Part shown: one piece after another, positions 42,190 to 52,519 of the stretch
Layout of the letters: the number at the start of each line of letters is the position of its first letter
Numbering within the stretch: position 1 is the first letter of the stretch
Source of the DNA: Crystallibacter permensis
Lineage (GTDB): Bacteria; Actinomycetota; Actinomycetes; Actinomycetales; Micrococcaceae
Length of the DNA: 64,000 nt
Assembly (NCBI RefSeq): GCF_025960875.1
Contig: NZ_JAODLR010000006.1
Coordinates: 124,001-188,000, forward strand
Reading direction: 5' to 3'
The notes under the pieces: generated by a model
Seen by the model: the letters and a program-made list of their open reading frames with translations, nothing else
What the model was told of the DNA's origin: nothing
Database searches by the model: none
Position numbers and translations under genes: made by a program

Positions 42190-44931
42190 TTACTTCCGTC
42201 GACGTTTGGCGTCCTTTGCTGCCTTTCCGCCTTCGGAAGCTTGAGTCTGGCTACCCGGCTTGCCCGAGTTCTGCCGCTCGACCCGGGTCACTGCTTCGCC
42301 GGTAACAGTGGGAGCTGTGAACTGCAGAGACGCCGGCCGCTGAGGCGCCTCCAGACCTGCTGCGGTTATTTCCGGTGCCCGCACTGCGCTGCGGCCATCC
42401 GTTACACCGGGAAGACCTGTCGGAGCAGGTTCTTTGACCTTGACTTCAAGGTTGAACAGATACCCAATGCTCTCTTCGCGGATGGCTTCCATCATCGCCT
42501 GGAACATGATGAAACCTTCACGCTGGTATTCCACCAGAGGATCGCGCTGTGCCATCGCGCGGAGGCCGATACCTTCCTTGAGATAGTCCATCTCATAGAG
42601 GTGTTCCTGCCACTTCCTGCCGATCACGGACAGTACGACCCGGCGCTCCAGCTCGCGCATGGTTGCGGCTCCAAGAGCCTCTTCACGCTGAGCGTATGCG
42701 ACCTTGGCATCCGAAACGATTTCTTCGCGGAGGAAGTCTGCCGTGATTTTGGACTTGCCGCCGGCTTCCTCGACCACTTCGTCGATGGTCAACTGGATCG
42801 GGTACAGCTGCTTGAGGTTCGTCCAGAGCTGCTCGTAGTCCCAGTCATCGCCGTGACCTTCCTGGGTCGCCTCATCCACCATGGCCGTGATGACGTCTTC
42901 GAGGAAGAACGCGACCTTCTCATGCAGGTCATCGCCTTCGAGAATGCGGCGCCTGTCGCCGTAGATTGCCTCGCGCTGGCGGTTCAACACGTCGTCGTAC
43001 TTCAACACGTTCTTGCGTTGCTCAGCGTTGCGTCCCTCGACCTGGCCCTGGGCATTTTCGATTGCCTTGGAGACCATCTTGGATTCCAGCGCAACATCGT
43101 CAGGCATACGGGACGAATTCATGATGCGTTCGGCTGCACCGGAGTTGAACAGGCGCATCAGGTCATCCGTCAGTGAGAGGTAGAAGCGCGACTCGCCGGG
43201 ATCGCCCTGGCGTCCGGAACGTCCCCGCAACTGGTTATCGATCCGGCGCGACTCGTGGCGCTCGGTACCGAGCACGTAGAGTCCGCCTAGCTCCTTGACC
43301 TCGTCATGTTCCGCTTTCACAGCCTTCTGCGCGGCCTCAAACGCCGCAGGCCAGGCCGCTTCGTACTCTTCGGGGTTTTCCGCAGGGTCAAGTCCGCGCT
43401 TCTCCAATTCGGCCACCGCGTTGAATTCCGCGTTGCCGCCAAGCATGATGTCCGTACCACGGCCGGCCATGTTCGTTGCTACCGTGACCGCACCCTTGCG
43501 CCCGGCCTGGGCGACGATGGCGGCTTCACGCGCATGGTTCTTGGCGTTCAGCACCTCATGGCGTACCCCCTGTTTCGCCAGTTGCTTGGACAGGTACTCG
43601 CTCTTTTCAACGCTCGTGGTACCGACGAGGACCGGCTGTCCCTTTTCGTGGCGCTCGGCAATGTCCTTGACGACGGCGTCGAACTTGGCCAGTTCGTTCT
43701 TGTAGATCAGATCTGCTTGATCAGCACGGGCCATCGGTTTGTTCGTAGGAATGGGAACGACGCCGAGCTTGTAGGTGCTCATGAATTCGGCGGCCTCGGT
43801 TTCGGCCGTACCCGTCATGCCCGACAGCTTGTCGTAGAGCCGGAAGTAATTCTGCAGCGTGACCGTGGCCATCGTCTGGTTCTCGGCCTTGATCTCCACA
43901 CCCTCTTTAGCCTCGATGGCCTGGTGCATACCCTCGTTATAGCGGCGGCCGGCGAGAATTCGGCCCGTGTGTTCGTCGACAATGAGGACTTCGCCGTTCA
44001 GGATGACGTAGTCCTTGTCGCGTTTGAACAGTTCCTTGGCCTTGATGGCGTTGTTGAGGAACCCGATCAAAGGAGTATTGGCCGACTCGTAGAGGTTGTC
44101 GATGCCGAGGTAGTCCTCGACCTTTTCGATGCCGGATTCCAGCACACCGACGGTACGCTTCTTTTCATCGACTTCGTAGTCGTCCTCAACGTTCAGCCGC
44201 TTCACCACGCGGGCGAACTCTGTGTACCAGCGGTTTACGTCCCCCGCGGCCTGCCCGGAGATGATCAGCGGGGTACGGGCCTCGTCGATCAGGATCGAGT
44301 CCACTTCGTCAACGATTGCGAAATGGTGCCCTCGCTGGACCAGTTCGTCCTTGCTCCAGGCCATGTTGTCGCGGAGGTAGTCGAAGCCGAACTCGTTGTT
44401 GGTTCCATAGGTGATGTCGCCGTTGTACTGTTCGCGGCGGACGGAGGGGTTCTGGTTGGACAGGATGCAGCCGCTGGTCAGCCCGAGGAAGCGATAGACA
44501 CGGCCCATCAGGTCGGACTGGTATTCGGCCAGGTAGTCGTTGACCGTGATCACATGGACGCCATTGCCGGTCAAGGCATTCAGATAGGCAGGAGCTGTCG
44601 CGACCAAGGTCTTGCCTTCACCGGTTTTCATCTCGGCGATATTGCCCAGATGAAGCGCAGCGCCGCCCATGAGCTGGACATCGAAGTGGCGCAGGCCCAA
44701 TGTGCGGCTGGACGCCTCCCTAACGGCGGCAAACGCTTCGGGCAAGAGATCATCGAGATGCTCGCCGTCCTGGTAACGCTGTTTCAGAGTGTCAGTCTCG
44801 CCGCGAAGCTCAGCATCCGAGAGGGCTTTGAAGTCTTCTTCGAGAATGTTGATCGCGTCAGCATAGTTGCGAAGCCTCTTCAGCGTCTTCTTGTCGCCGG
44901 TTCTTAGGACTCGCTCGAGAATCGATGGCAC
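42190..44931 (-). CDS. secA: Preprotein translocase ATPase SecA
   Basis: SecA drives export of preproteins through SecYEG. GTG 44931, with GGGAG upstream, gives 913 residues beginning [17 protein letters not shown], as in other actinobacterial SecA1. An in-frame ATG at 44955 is a weaker start. Walker A is MKTGEGKT (101-108), Walker B is in [13 protein letters not shown], and [11 protein letters not shown] and [11 protein letters not shown] mark the second RecA domain. The C-terminal tail ends in basic residues ([11 protein letters not shown]) and lacks the CxC...CC zinc motif of E. coli SecA. The downstream side converges on the Rv3235-like gene. Order hpf-(ycaQ)-secA matches the mycobacterial hpf-secA1 arrangement with one insertion. 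Confidence 0.97.
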   Translation of the reverse strand: MPSILERVLRTGDKKTLKRLRNYADAINILEEDFKALSDAELRGETDTLKQRYQDGEHLDDLLPEAFAAVREASSRTLGLRHFDVQLMGGAALHLGNIAEMKTGEGKTLVATAPAYLNALTGNGVHVITVNDYLAEYQSDLMGRVYRFLGLTSGCILSNQNPSVRREQYNGDITYGTNNEFGFDYLRDNMAWSKDELVQRGHHFAIVDEVDSILIDEARTPLIISGQAAGDVNRWYTEFARVVKRLNVEDDYEVDEKKRTVGVLESGIEKVEDYLGIDNLYESANTPLIGFLNNAIKAKELFKRDKDYVILNGEVLIVDEHTGRILAGRRYNEGMHQAIEAKEGVEIKAENQTMATVTLQNYFRLYDKLSGMTGTAETEAAEFMSTYKLGVVPIPTNKPMARADQADLIYKNELAKFDAVVKDIAERHEKGQPVLVGTTSVEKSEYLSKQLAKQGVRHEVLNAKNHAREAAIVAQAGRKGAVTVATNMAGRGTDIMLGGNAEFNAVAELEKRGLDPAENPEEYEAAWPAAFEAAQKAVKAEHDEVKELGGLYVLGTERHESRRIDNQLRGRSGRQGDPGESRFYLSLTDDLMRLFNSGAAERIMNSSRMPDDVALESKMVSKAIENAQGQVEGRNAEQRKNVLKYDDVLNRQREAIYGDRRRILEGDDLHEKVAFFLEDVITAMVDEATQEGHGDDWDYEQLWTNLKQLYPIQLTIDEVVEEAGGKSKITADFLREEIVSDAKVAYAQREEALGAATMRELERRVVLSVIGRKWQEHLYEMDYLKEGIGLRAMAQRDPLVEYQREGFIMFQAMMEAIREESIGYLFNLEVKVKEPAPTGLPGVTDGRSAVRAPEITAAGLEAPQRPASLQFTAPTVTGEAVTRVERQNSGKPGSQTQASEGGKAAKDAKRRRK

Positions 44932-44975
44932 TACATTGCTCCCAGTCGTTTGCACAGAATTCTGGCTTCATCAGT

Positions 44976-46247
44976 CTACGGGAGAGACGTATCAACCTCT
45001 GCTTTGGTTCCCGCAGGGCGGACAAGTGAACTTCGGCGGTGGACCGCCAGCAGATTTGTAAGCGGCCCAGCCAAATCCCCGCGGTCCTCGACCCGGACGC
45101 CCTCCAGACCAAGCCAGCGCGACATCAGCTCCAATTCGGCAGCAAGTTCGACGGCGGTATCAGCAGGTGCATCCGCCTCGCTGAACGCGCCCTTGACTAA
45201 CAGTAGGCCGGCCGACCGGTCTGCCTTGAGGTCCACCCTGGCACACAAGGACTCCCGCAGCAGGAACGGCAGGACGTAGTACCCGTAGCGCCGCTGCGCG
45301 GCAGGGGTATAAATCTCGATCCGGTAGTGGAAGTGGAAAAGGCGTTCCAGCCGGCGCCGTTCGAAGACCAGCGAGTCGAAAGGCCCGAGCAAAGCGCGGC
45401 CTCTCGCCGTACGAGGACGGAGCGCCCCGGTGTGCAGATAGTGCGGTCCCTGCCATCCGTCGACAGATACTTCTTCCATTTTGCCTTCGGCCAGGAGCTG
45501 CTGCAGGGCCGCTGCGGCCGGCTGAACCGGAATCCGGAAGTAATCGGCGAAGCATTTGAGCGTACCGATGCCATGGGCTCTTGCGGCGGCATCCATCAAC
45601 CGAACCATCGCGTCGTGTTTCTCAGGTCGTGTAGCGGGATCGATGCCCTTGGGCATCACTTTCCCGGTCAAAGCGTAGAGCCGCTCGAACTGGGCGTTTC
45701 TGCCAGCAGCGCTGATGTCACCGCGCTCGAACAGGTCTTCAAGCACGCGTTTGGCCGCGTTCCAGTTCCACCCCCACTGGGTTGTGGAACGGATTTCGGC
45801 ATGACCAATCCGTTCGGCAACGGCTCGGGCGGTCAAGGGACGCGACGAGGCGAGAGCCTGCATGATCCGCTCCGACAGGTCATCCCGTGTTTCCGGGTCC
45901 ATGGCAGAGGCGCCAACCCACTTTCGTTTCTGCCACACGCGCAGGTCGTTGAAATGGTCCGGCCGGATGTAGCTGGCTTCGTGCGCCCAGTACTCAACCA
46001 TGCGTCTCGGAGCCTTGCCCGCAAAGCGATGCAGGATTTCGACGTCGTAATTACCCAACCGGGAGAACAAGGGCAGGTAATGGGCCCGGGTCAGCACGTT
46101 CACTGAGTCGATCTGCATCAGTTGCAGCCGGTCAAAAGTGCGGCCCACCGTTCTTGCCGAAACAAGACCGGTGGGCCGCTCCTTGTGGAGGGACTGTGCA
46201 GCGAGCGCAATGCGCCGGGCCTGGCGGAGACTTAGGGGTGCAGCCAT
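44976..46247 (-). CDS. YcaQ-family winged-helix DNA glycosylase
   Basis: The 423-residue protein belongs to the AlkZ/YcaQ superfamily, which unhooks DNA interstrand crosslinks or removes alkylated bases. The catalytic box QxD is seen in LMQIDSVNVLTRAHYLPLFS. Other family marks are YWAHEASYI, WQKRKWV, GWNWNAAKRVLEDLFERGD and GPFDSLVFERRRLERLFHFHYRIE. It lies between hpf and secA on the same strand (40 and 44 bp gaps), an insertion into a usually tight pair. Substrate specificity between AlkZ and YcaQ types is not resolved. Confidence 0.9.
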   Translation of the reverse strand: MAAPLSLRQARRIALAAQSLHKERPTGLVSARTVGRTFDRLQLMQIDSVNVLTRAHYLPLFSRLGNYDVEILHRFAGKAPRRMVEYWAHEASYIRPDHFNDLRVWQKRKWVGASAMDPETRDDLSERIMQALASSRPLTARAVAERIGHAEIRSTTQWGWNWNAAKRVLEDLFERGDISAAGRNAQFERLYALTGKVMPKGIDPATRPEKHDAMVRLMDAAARAHGIGTLKCFADYFRIPVQPAAAALQQLLAEGKMEEVSVDGWQGPHYLHTGALRPRTARGRALLGPFDSLVFERRRLERLFHFHYRIEIYTPAAQRRYGYYVLPFLLRESLCARVDLKADRSAGLLLVKGAFSEADAPADTAVELAAELELMSRWLGLEGVRVEDRGDLAGPLTNLLAVHRRSSLVRPAGTKAEVDTSLP

Positions 46248-46287
46248 CCACCTATCCTAGGCACCGGATTGCGCCGGGCCGCAGGTT

Positions 46288-47019
46288 CTAGGCGTTTGCG
46301 CCTTCTGCTGCCCTGTACGCCAGAAGCTCTTCCTTCGCGGTGGATTCCTCTTTGCAATCGGCGTCCAGCGAAATCACGCCGTAGGTCCAGCCACGGCGCC
46401 GGTAGACCACACTCGGCGAGTTGGTCGCGGAATCGATGAACAAGTAGAAGTCGTGCCCGACGAGTTCCATGTTGTCGACGGCGTCGTCGAGAGTCATCGG
46501 CGGGGCCGGAAAGACCTTCCGGCGGATGAGGACCGGCGAATCACCGGCAGGAATATCATTCTCTATTTCATAGGCGTTGGATTCGTCCGTCTGCGCCGAC
46601 GGAGTGGAGCCATTCAAGTTTGCCTCCGACGTCTCGACATGCAGCGGCTTGGTAGTGCTAGCAGGCTCAAGCGACGCGGTCGCTTCGTGGACTGCCTTGG
46701 GGTTGTGGCGTCCGTGATGGACCTTGCGGCGGTCACGGGCCCTGCGAAGGCGTTCCATGAGCTTGCCGTAGGCCAGATCGAAGGCGGCGAATTTGTCGGC
46801 TGCAGAGGCTTCCGCACGAACTACGGGGCCACGGCCGAGCACTGTGAGTTCGACGGTCATGGAGCTGTCCGCCTGACGAGCGTTGAGTTCCTTCGTGATT
46901 TTGGCATCCAAGCGCTGGACCTTGTCGCCCAGCTGCTCTATTTTGGAGATCTTCTCTTCGGCGTATTCCCGGAACCGGTCGGAGACCGAGAGGTTGCGGC
47001 CGTTGATATTGAATTCCAT
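46288..47019 (-). CDS. hpf: Long-form ribosome hibernation promoting factor
   Basis: ATG 47019, with GGAGGG four bases upstream, gives 243 residues. The N-terminal domain (about 1-105, MEFNINGRNLSVSDRFREYA) binds the 30S decoding centre. A linker with Ser and Thr follows. The C-terminal domain (about 180-243, DFYLFIDSATNSPSVVYRRR) is the dimerisation domain of long HPF, which pairs 70S into 100S particles. It is placed between comF and ycaQ-secA, as in other actinobacteria. A hairpin lies in the leader (47052-47086). Confidence 0.95.
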   Translation of the reverse strand: MEFNINGRNLSVSDRFREYAEEKISKIEQLGDKVQRLDAKITKELNARQADSSMTVELTVLGRGPVVRAEASAADKFAAFDLAYGKLMERLRRARDRRKVHHGRHNPKAVHEATASLEPASTTKPLHVETSEANLNGSTPSAQTDESNAYEIENDIPAGDSPVLIRRKVFPAPPMTLDDAVDNMELVGHDFYLFIDSATNSPSVVYRRRGWTYGVISLDADCKEESTAKEELLAYRAAEGANA

Positions 47020-47051
47020 GGTGCCCTCCATAACTGCTTTAGATGACACAA

Positions 47052-47086
47052 CAGCGACTGAAGAAAATTTCTCCTCCCAGTCGCTG
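47052..47086 (-). promoter_or_regulatory. Leader hairpin upstream of hpf
   Basis: CAGCGACTG (47052-47060) and CAGTCGCTG (47078-47086) form a perfect 9-bp stem around a 17-nt loop. Inside the loop AGAAA and TTTCT can extend it. On the transcribed strand the loop holds a GGAGGAG run, and the stem starts 32 nt before the hpf ATG. It could mask a ribosome binding site, act in stress regulation or be a protein-binding site. Confidence 0.45.
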
Positions 47087-47267
47087 AAGACGGGTTCTCG
47101 TCCTTTTTGCGGAGCCCATACTTCACGTTAAGGCAACGTCATCCTTTATTCACCCCCTCCCCCGCGGAATTTTCCCAAAAGGCCGCAGATTGTTGTCTTC
47201 TGCCTTGCAATGGCGCGGATCCGCGCCCATTACGCCTGCGGCTGATTCCGGTTCGTGTCGCGATATT

Positions 47268-48077
47268 TCAGGCCGTTCCAGAGGGCGCGGTTGTCGCGGC
47301 CACAACCACGCCTGCATCGACCACTGCGCCTGCCTCCTGCAGGACCCTCGTCAACTCGGCCAGGGTCGCTCCGGTTGTGAGCACGTCGTCGACCAGAATG
47401 CAGTGATGGTTCTGCAGGGACGCGGAGTACCGCTGCTTGATCCGCATGGACGAGGAGACGTTGCTGCGCCGGCCGGATTTGCCCAGCGACTTCTGCGAAG
47501 CTGCCGGCAGGATGCCTTTCGCCAATCCGGCCATACCGGACCGGACGCAGGCCGCGCGCAGCACGGACAATTCAGGCGGCAGGAGTTTCTGCCGTTCCAG
47601 CCGGCGCAGCAGCAGGTCCAACGGGTCGTAGCCGCGCCGTCTGCGCGAACTGGAGCGGGAGGGCACCGGAACCAGAAAAACTCCTGGACGGCCGCCGTCG
47701 ATGTGCGCCGCGGCGTGGACAGCGGCTGCGAGCGCCGGGGCCAGCACGTGCAAAAGGTCCGTCCGGCCTTGGTTTTTGTAGGCCAGAATCGCTTGGGACA
47801 GCTCGTGCCGGTAGCGGCCGGCAGCCATGACCGGCAGAACCCAGGTCAGGTCCGTCCCTACGAAGGGCAACGACTCGGCTCCGTCCTCGGCACGGTAGGG
47901 CCGCACGGTCGCCCTGCGCAGCCTGCTTCGGCAGGGCGGACACAGCGTGTGGTCCTCGGCCCCGCAGCTGACGCAATCGGTAGGCAGCACAAGGTGTCCG
48001 AACTCCGCGGTCCACCGCAGCACCCGCTGTACTGCGGAGTGGAAGTACACAGCATCAAACACGGTGGGGAACCACAT
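47268..48077 (-). CDS. ComF-family phosphoribosyltransferase-like protein
   Basis: The 269-residue product has a CxxC...CxxC zinc motif (CVSCGAEDHTLCPPC) and a PRPP-binding loop in CILVDDVLTTGAT, the ComF/GntX pattern. A central RRRRGYDPLDLLLRRL segment is also typical. ComF takes part in DNA uptake in competent bacteria and is otherwise of unclear function. ATG 48077 is used; GTG 48095 is possible but has a poorly spaced site. The gene lies between lpqB and hpf as in mycobacteria. Confidence 0.88.
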   Translation of the reverse strand: MWFPTVFDAVYFHSAVQRVLRWTAEFGHLVLPTDCVSCGAEDHTLCPPCRSRLRRATVRPYRAEDGAESLPFVGTDLTWVLPVMAAGRYRHELSQAILAYKNQGRTDLLHVLAPALAAAVHAAAHIDGGRPGVFLVPVPSRSSSRRRRGYDPLDLLLRRLERQKLLPPELSVLRAACVRSGMAGLAKGILPAASQKSLGKSGRRSNVSSSMRIKQRYSASLQNHHCILVDDVLTTGATLAELTRVLQEAGAVVDAGVVVAATTAPSGTA

Positions 48078-48184
48078 GCTTCCAGCCTCGCGCACCCTTG
48101 ACAGCCCGGCAACGCCCGTGCGCCGCTTGTGGACAACGAGCCACTCCCTGCCGAACGGACAGCCCTATTGGACTGCCTGGCGGC

Positions 48185-49915
48185 TTATCCCGGGAACGAG
48201 GGGTCAATCACCAGCGGCGGCGGCTGCGGCGCCCAGCTGTTGCCGACCCGGATATACAGCGCTTCCTCCGTCTGAGCATAAACGTCCTGGTCTCCGTTGC
48301 CGGCACTGATGTCCAGCATTCCGGTCAGCGGCGCCATCTGCTGCGAGCCGCCGTCGAGCCTTAAAATTTCGGTTTCCACCGGCTCGTCCGCCGATGACTG
48401 CATGACGATCACCGTTGATTCGTTGGCCCACACTCCTGAATCCGCGGGGACCGAGGCGTCCAGCTCGATCGGCGTGCTGATGCTGCGCGGCTGTCCATTC
48501 TGGTCCCGGACCACGCCGGCAACGTAGACCTTGGACTCGTCCCCTTCACGAGCGATGACCAGGGCACGTGCTCCTTCCCGCGAGATCCGCAGTTCCTCGA
48601 TGGTCCGCTCGGAGAACCATTGGGCGGTGACGTCGACCCGCGTTCGCGCCTCATCAGGGGCGATGGCATACACCGCCCCGCTTTGGTCGCCGGCGGCAGT
48701 CCAGGTCCAGCCGAACGGATCTACGCTGGGGGCCGTCAACTGTGTTCCGGCCACCGCCTGATGCGCAGTCCTGTCCGCGCCAATAACGTACATCCGGTTG
48801 CGCTCCGCGTTCAGGAATCCGAAGTGCTCCTGGTCCAGGGACATGGCCGGATCACGGGGGTTGAGTTCTGCGACGGCGGGCAGGTTCTGCGGCTCGACGG
48901 GACGGGAACCTTCGTAGAACGTCAGCTCGTTGTCCAGCACGCCGATCTGGAGGCTGCCGACCGCGGGATTGGTCACGGCGGCCTGGAAGGCAGGATCCGG
49001 GGACGGCCCAAGATCGACTTCGCGCTGGTCCACGGTCATGTGCACGGTGCTGACCGTGTTCAGTCCGCCCAGCGTCAGCTCCAGCTGCTGCTGCATCTGC
49101 TGTCGGCGCAGGAAGGTGGTGCCGGTCAGGACTTCGGCGGACAGGTCCACCGTGGCCGCCCCGCTTTCCACCGGCACCGAGCGCCTGACCAGCGTGGATC
49201 CCTCGGGGAAAGCGCTGATCACCGCGCCGCTGAGGTACGGGGCCGGCCCTTCCAGCAGCGAGGAGACAATCGCCGCCGATACCCCCTGGCGGCTGGCGTA
49301 CCAGCGCACATCGGGTACCGCGTAAGTATAGGTAGCGTCGTAGAAGTAGAGGTTATAGGCGGAGAACAGCGTCTGGAAATCGACGTTGGAGACCATCGTC
49401 CCGTCCGGGATCTTGGAGATCCGCCATTGCCCGTCCACCTCGGTCAGCACCACCGGCACCGACTCCGTGGCGCCCTCCGCCGCGGGCTCACGGATCCCGT
49501 GTTCGTCGATGACCGAGGCCACTTCGAGCTGCACAACAAATTCGGTGTCTGTGGGAGAGCCGACGACGTTCGCCGCATTCCGGTAGACAACTGTGCGCTC
49601 CACCGGCTGCCATTCGCCCGCCAGCGACGGTGCCAGGAATTCGCGCGCCGTGCGGTAGTCGTCCTGGGCGGCGGTCCCCGCGAGCAGGAAGCCCTCAACG
49701 ATGGCCTTCGGATTCGCGCCCTTGACAGGTCCCGGCGGAGTGAACGTGTACTCGGCTGCCTGGGTCTGGGGCTCTTCGCCCTGGCTGGTTCCCACCGGCC
49801 CCGACATCGGAATCGAGGAACAGGCGCTGAGCATGACCAAAGCGGTAAGAAGTACGACGACGGCGCGCAGCAGTGCACCCGGCCCGCCGTTGCGCTTACC
49901 CAACGTCCGTTGCAT
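48185..49915 (-). CDS. lpqB: Lipoprotein LpqB
   Basis: LpqB is a lipoprotein that interacts with MtrB. ATG 49915, preceded by GGAGGGGGA, gives 576 residues. The signal helix (about 15-30) and lipobox LSAC (Cys32) are clear. The first half has VYRNAANVVGS and a GerMN-like domain (about 150-320), and the second half is a beta-propeller-like region. The start overlaps the mtrB end by 20 bases, so the two are probably coupled. Confidence 0.95.
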   Translation of the reverse strand: MQRTLGKRNGGPGALLRAVVVLLTALVMLSACSSIPMSGPVGTSQGEEPQTQAAEYTFTPPGPVKGANPKAIVEGFLLAGTAAQDDYRTAREFLAPSLAGEWQPVERTVVYRNAANVVGSPTDTEFVVQLEVASVIDEHGIREPAAEGATESVPVVLTEVDGQWRISKIPDGTMVSNVDFQTLFSAYNLYFYDATYTYAVPDVRWYASRQGVSAAIVSSLLEGPAPYLSGAVISAFPEGSTLVRRSVPVESGAATVDLSAEVLTGTTFLRRQQMQQQLELTLGGLNTVSTVHMTVDQREVDLGPSPDPAFQAAVTNPAVGSLQIGVLDNELTFYEGSRPVEPQNLPAVAELNPRDPAMSLDQEHFGFLNAERNRMYVIGADRTAHQAVAGTQLTAPSVDPFGWTWTAAGDQSGAVYAIAPDEARTRVDVTAQWFSERTIEELRISREGARALVIAREGDESKVYVAGVVRDQNGQPRSISTPIELDASVPADSGVWANESTVIVMQSSADEPVETEILRLDGGSQQMAPLTGMLDISAGNGDQDVYAQTEEALYIRVGNSWAPQPPPLVIDPSFPG

Positions 49916-51599
49916 GGTGTTCCCCCTCCATCGTGACCTGCACATCCTGCCGTTCCGGTGCGGAGATTTCCGCGGGCCCGCCATGGGCCTCTGCGGGCGG
50001 CAGCGGCAGCGGCGACCGCGTCAGCACTGTGTCCCGCCGCCGCGGCAACGTCAGCCGGAAGCAGGATCCTTTCCCGGGTTGGCCCCAGGCCTGCAGCCAG
50101 CCGCCATGCAGCCTGGCATCCTCGGTCGCGATGGACAGCCCGAGCCCGCTGCCGCCGGTGGTCCGTGCCCTGGCCGGATCGGCCCGCCAGAACCTGTCGA
50201 AAACCCGGGAGGCTTCCATCGGGGTCATCCCGATGCCGTGGTCGCGCACCTCAACGGCAACGGCATCCTCGGAGGAAGCCACAATCACTTCCACCGGCTG
50301 CCCCTCGCCGTGCTCCAGGGCGTTGACAAGCAAGTTGCGCAGGATCCGGTCGATGCGGCGAGGATCCATCTCCACGACACAGCTGGTTTCGGCGGAGACC
50401 AGCTCAAGGTCCGAACCGGAGTTCTCCGCCAATGGCTGGGCACCTTCCATGGCGTGGCGGACGACGTCGAAAATTTCGGTTGGCTCTGCTTCCAGCACCG
50501 CCACGCCGGCATCGAAACGGGAGATCTCCAGCAGGTCCGCCAGGAGCGCCTGGAACCGCTCCACCTGGTGGTAGAGCAGTTCGGCAGAGCGGGAATTGAT
50601 CGCGTCGAAGTCGGAGCGGGCGTCGTAGAGGACCTCGGCTGCCATCCGCACCGTGGTCAGCGGGGTCCGCAGTTCGTGGGAAACGTCGGAAACGAACCGC
50701 TGCTGCATTTCCGACAGCGTGGCGAGCTGGGTGATCTGTTCCTGCAGGCTGGCCGCCATCCGGTTAAATGACTCGCCGAGCCGCGCCAGTTCGTCCTCGC
50801 CACGCACCTCCACCCGTTCCTGCAGTTGACCCGCCGCCAGCTTCTCGGCCGCGATGGCGGTCTGGCTCACGGGATGCACCACAGCGCGCGTCAGCAGCCA
50901 GACGATCCCACCGGTGAGTATCAGCAGCAGGCCTCCGCCGATCCAGAGGATGCCGTGGATGAAGTCCAGAGTCTGCTGGACTGCGGACAGGTCGTAGATC
51001 AGATAGAGCGCGTAGGTGTTGCCCGGCGGCAACGACACCTGGGTGCCGAACGCGATTGCCGGTACATCGTGGTCTCCCCGGGGCAGTGCCATGGGCTGGC
51101 GGTACTGCCCGGTCCCGCTGGCGACTGCCTGGCTGAGCCCTTCAGGAATGATGCTCGCGGTAATGCTGGTGTTTGACCGGCTGGCAACGTAGAGGTTCTG
51201 CGCGTCCTTCATGGGGGTCAGCAGGTAGTAGCGTGGCGTGCCGCCGCCGGTGCTCTCGAGCAACTTCAGGGTGTCCGCCACCATGCTGGTGACAGTGGCC
51301 CGGTCGCTGGCTGCGGAGCTTTCGAAAATACCCTTCACCCGGTTCAGTTCCTGCCGGGACTCCGCTTCCGCCTGTTGCAGCCGGTCCTGGTAAAGGCCCG
51401 AGGCAATCTGGCTGGAGAGGAAGGCGCCCACGCCAAGAAACGCAAAGGCGGTCAGCAGGACGGTTGCCGTCACCGTACGGAACTGCAGCGAGCGCCGCCA
51501 CCTGGCCGCTATCTTGTCGCGGCCAGCCAGAACGGCGCGCCAATACGGGGCGGCTGCCGCCTTCAGCCCCGATAACCACCGCGTGAGCGCGGGATTCAA
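49896..51599 (-). CDS. mtrB: Sensor histidine kinase MtrB
   Basis: MtrB phosphorylates MtrA and links cell-wall and osmotic state to division and lipoprotein genes. The 567-residue protein has TM1 (about 40-62), an extracytoplasmic sensor (63-210), TM2 (about 213-237), a HAMP domain, the H-box FVSDVSHELRTPLTTV (His about 308) and HATPase with NLLVNALEHGEG (N box), DHGIGM and GGSGLGLSIA. A proline-rich tail lies at the C-terminus. It starts one base from the mtrA stop. Confidence 0.96.
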   Translation of the reverse strand: MNPALTRWLSGLKAAAAPYWRAVLAGRDKIAARWRRSLQFRTVTATVLLTAFAFLGVGAFLSSQIASGLYQDRLQQAEAESRQELNRVKGIFESSAASDRATVTSMVADTLKLLESTGGGTPRYYLLTPMKDAQNLYVASRSNTSITASIIPEGLSQAVASGTGQYRQPMALPRGDHDVPAIAFGTQVSLPPGNTYALYLIYDLSAVQQTLDFIHGILWIGGGLLLILTGGIVWLLTRAVVHPVSQTAIAAEKLAAGQLQERVEVRGEDELARLGESFNRMAASLQEQITQLATLSEMQQRFVSDVSHELRTPLTTVRMAAEVLYDARSDFDAINSRSAELLYHQVERFQALLADLLEISRFDAGVAVLEAEPTEIFDVVRHAMEGAQPLAENSGSDLELVSAETSCVVEMDPRRIDRILRNLLVNALEHGEGQPVEVIVASSEDAVAVEVRDHGIGMTPMEASRVFDRFWRADPARARTTGGSGLGLSIATEDARLHGGWLQAWGQPGKGSCFRLTLPRRRDTVLTRSPLPLPPAEAHGGPAEISAPERQDVQVTMEGEHHATDVG

Positions 51600-52277
51600 C
51601 TAACCTTGGCCAGCCTTGTATCCCACGCCGCGGACGGTCAGGACCACCTCGGGCGCTTCCGGATCCCGCTCGATCTTGGAACGCAACCGCTGGACATGGA
51701 CGTTGACCAACCGGGTGTCTGCGGCATGGCGGTAGCCCCAGACCTGCTCCAGGAGAAGTTCGCGGGTAAATACCTGCCAGGGTTTACGCGCCAGCGCAAC
51801 CAACAGGTCGAATTCCAGCGGCGTCAGCGAAATCTTCTCGTCACCGCGATGCACCACGTGGCCTGCCACATCAATAACGACGTCGGCAATCCGCAAGGTT
51901 TCCGGCGCGCGTTGGTCTCCGGGCCGCAGGCGGGCACGCACGCGGGCAACGAGTTCGGCAGGCTTGAAGGGTTTGGGCACATAATCGTCGGCACCGGATT
52001 CCAGTCCGCGGACGACGTCCGAGGTGTCGGATTTTGCCGTCAGCATGACAATAGGCACGTCGGACTCGCCGCGGATCAGCCGGCAGACTTCAATGCCGTC
52101 CATACCGGGCAGCATGAGGTCCAGGAGCACAAGGTCCGGCTTGGAACTGCGGAAAACCTCCACCGCTTGGCTTCCGTCCGCGCAGAACACCGGATCGAAT
52201 CCGTCATTGCGCAGGACAATGCCGATCATTTCGGACAAAGCCTCATCATCGTCTACGACAAGTATGCGTGCCTTCAT
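51600..52277 (-). CDS. mtrA: Response regulator MtrA
   Basis: An OmpR/PhoB-type regulator of 225 residues from ATG 52277. The receiver has the acidic pocket VVDDDE and phosphoacceptor Asp53 in LLDLMLPGMDG. The C-terminal winged helix contains ISLTPLEFDLLVALA, VWGYRHAADTRLVNVHVQRL and VLTVRGVGYKAG. The sequence is close to mycobacterial MtrA. A GGAG precedes the start. The 242-bp upstream gap is shared with the divergent membrane-protein gene at 52520. Confidence 0.97.
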   Translation of the reverse strand: MKARILVVDDDEALSEMIGIVLRNDGFDPVFCADGSQAVEVFRSSKPDLVLLDLMLPGMDGIEVCRLIRGESDVPIVMLTAKSDTSDVVRGLESGADDYVPKPFKPAELVARVRARLRPGDQRAPETLRIADVVIDVAGHVVHRGDEKISLTPLEFDLLVALARKPWQVFTRELLLEQVWGYRHAADTRLVNVHVQRLRSKIERDPEAPEVVLTVRGVGYKAGQG

Positions 52278-52393
52278 ATCTCCATATTCCCCTATTGGCC
52301 CTTGCCATGTCGCGTCGGGCACAGTGCGGTACAGCGCTACATTCCCTCCCGGTGACCCTTCGGCCGAGTGCTGAGTGAAGTTGGGAGACGGAA

Positions 52394-52399
52394 ACTATA
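52394..52399 (-). promoter_or_regulatory. Possible -10 element upstream of mtrA
   Basis: On the minus strand TATAGT lies about 117 bases before the mtrA ATG. No good -35 match is seen 17 bases upstream. A tentative call. Confidence 0.25.
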
Positions 52400-52519
52400 G
52401 GCTGTTGTGAGGCTAGCACTTCGTACGGCCGGTAAGCCTGCCGGCCGACACGCCACGACGACGGCACTTCGGCTCTCGCCGTGCGTTCCGGGTGGTCAAC
52501 AAGCGACAAGGGGAACTCC

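Noticed and set aside
43306-44907. Plus-strand open frame of 533 codons within secA
   Set aside because: Antisense shadow of secA; no conserved motif and no gene-like upstream signals.
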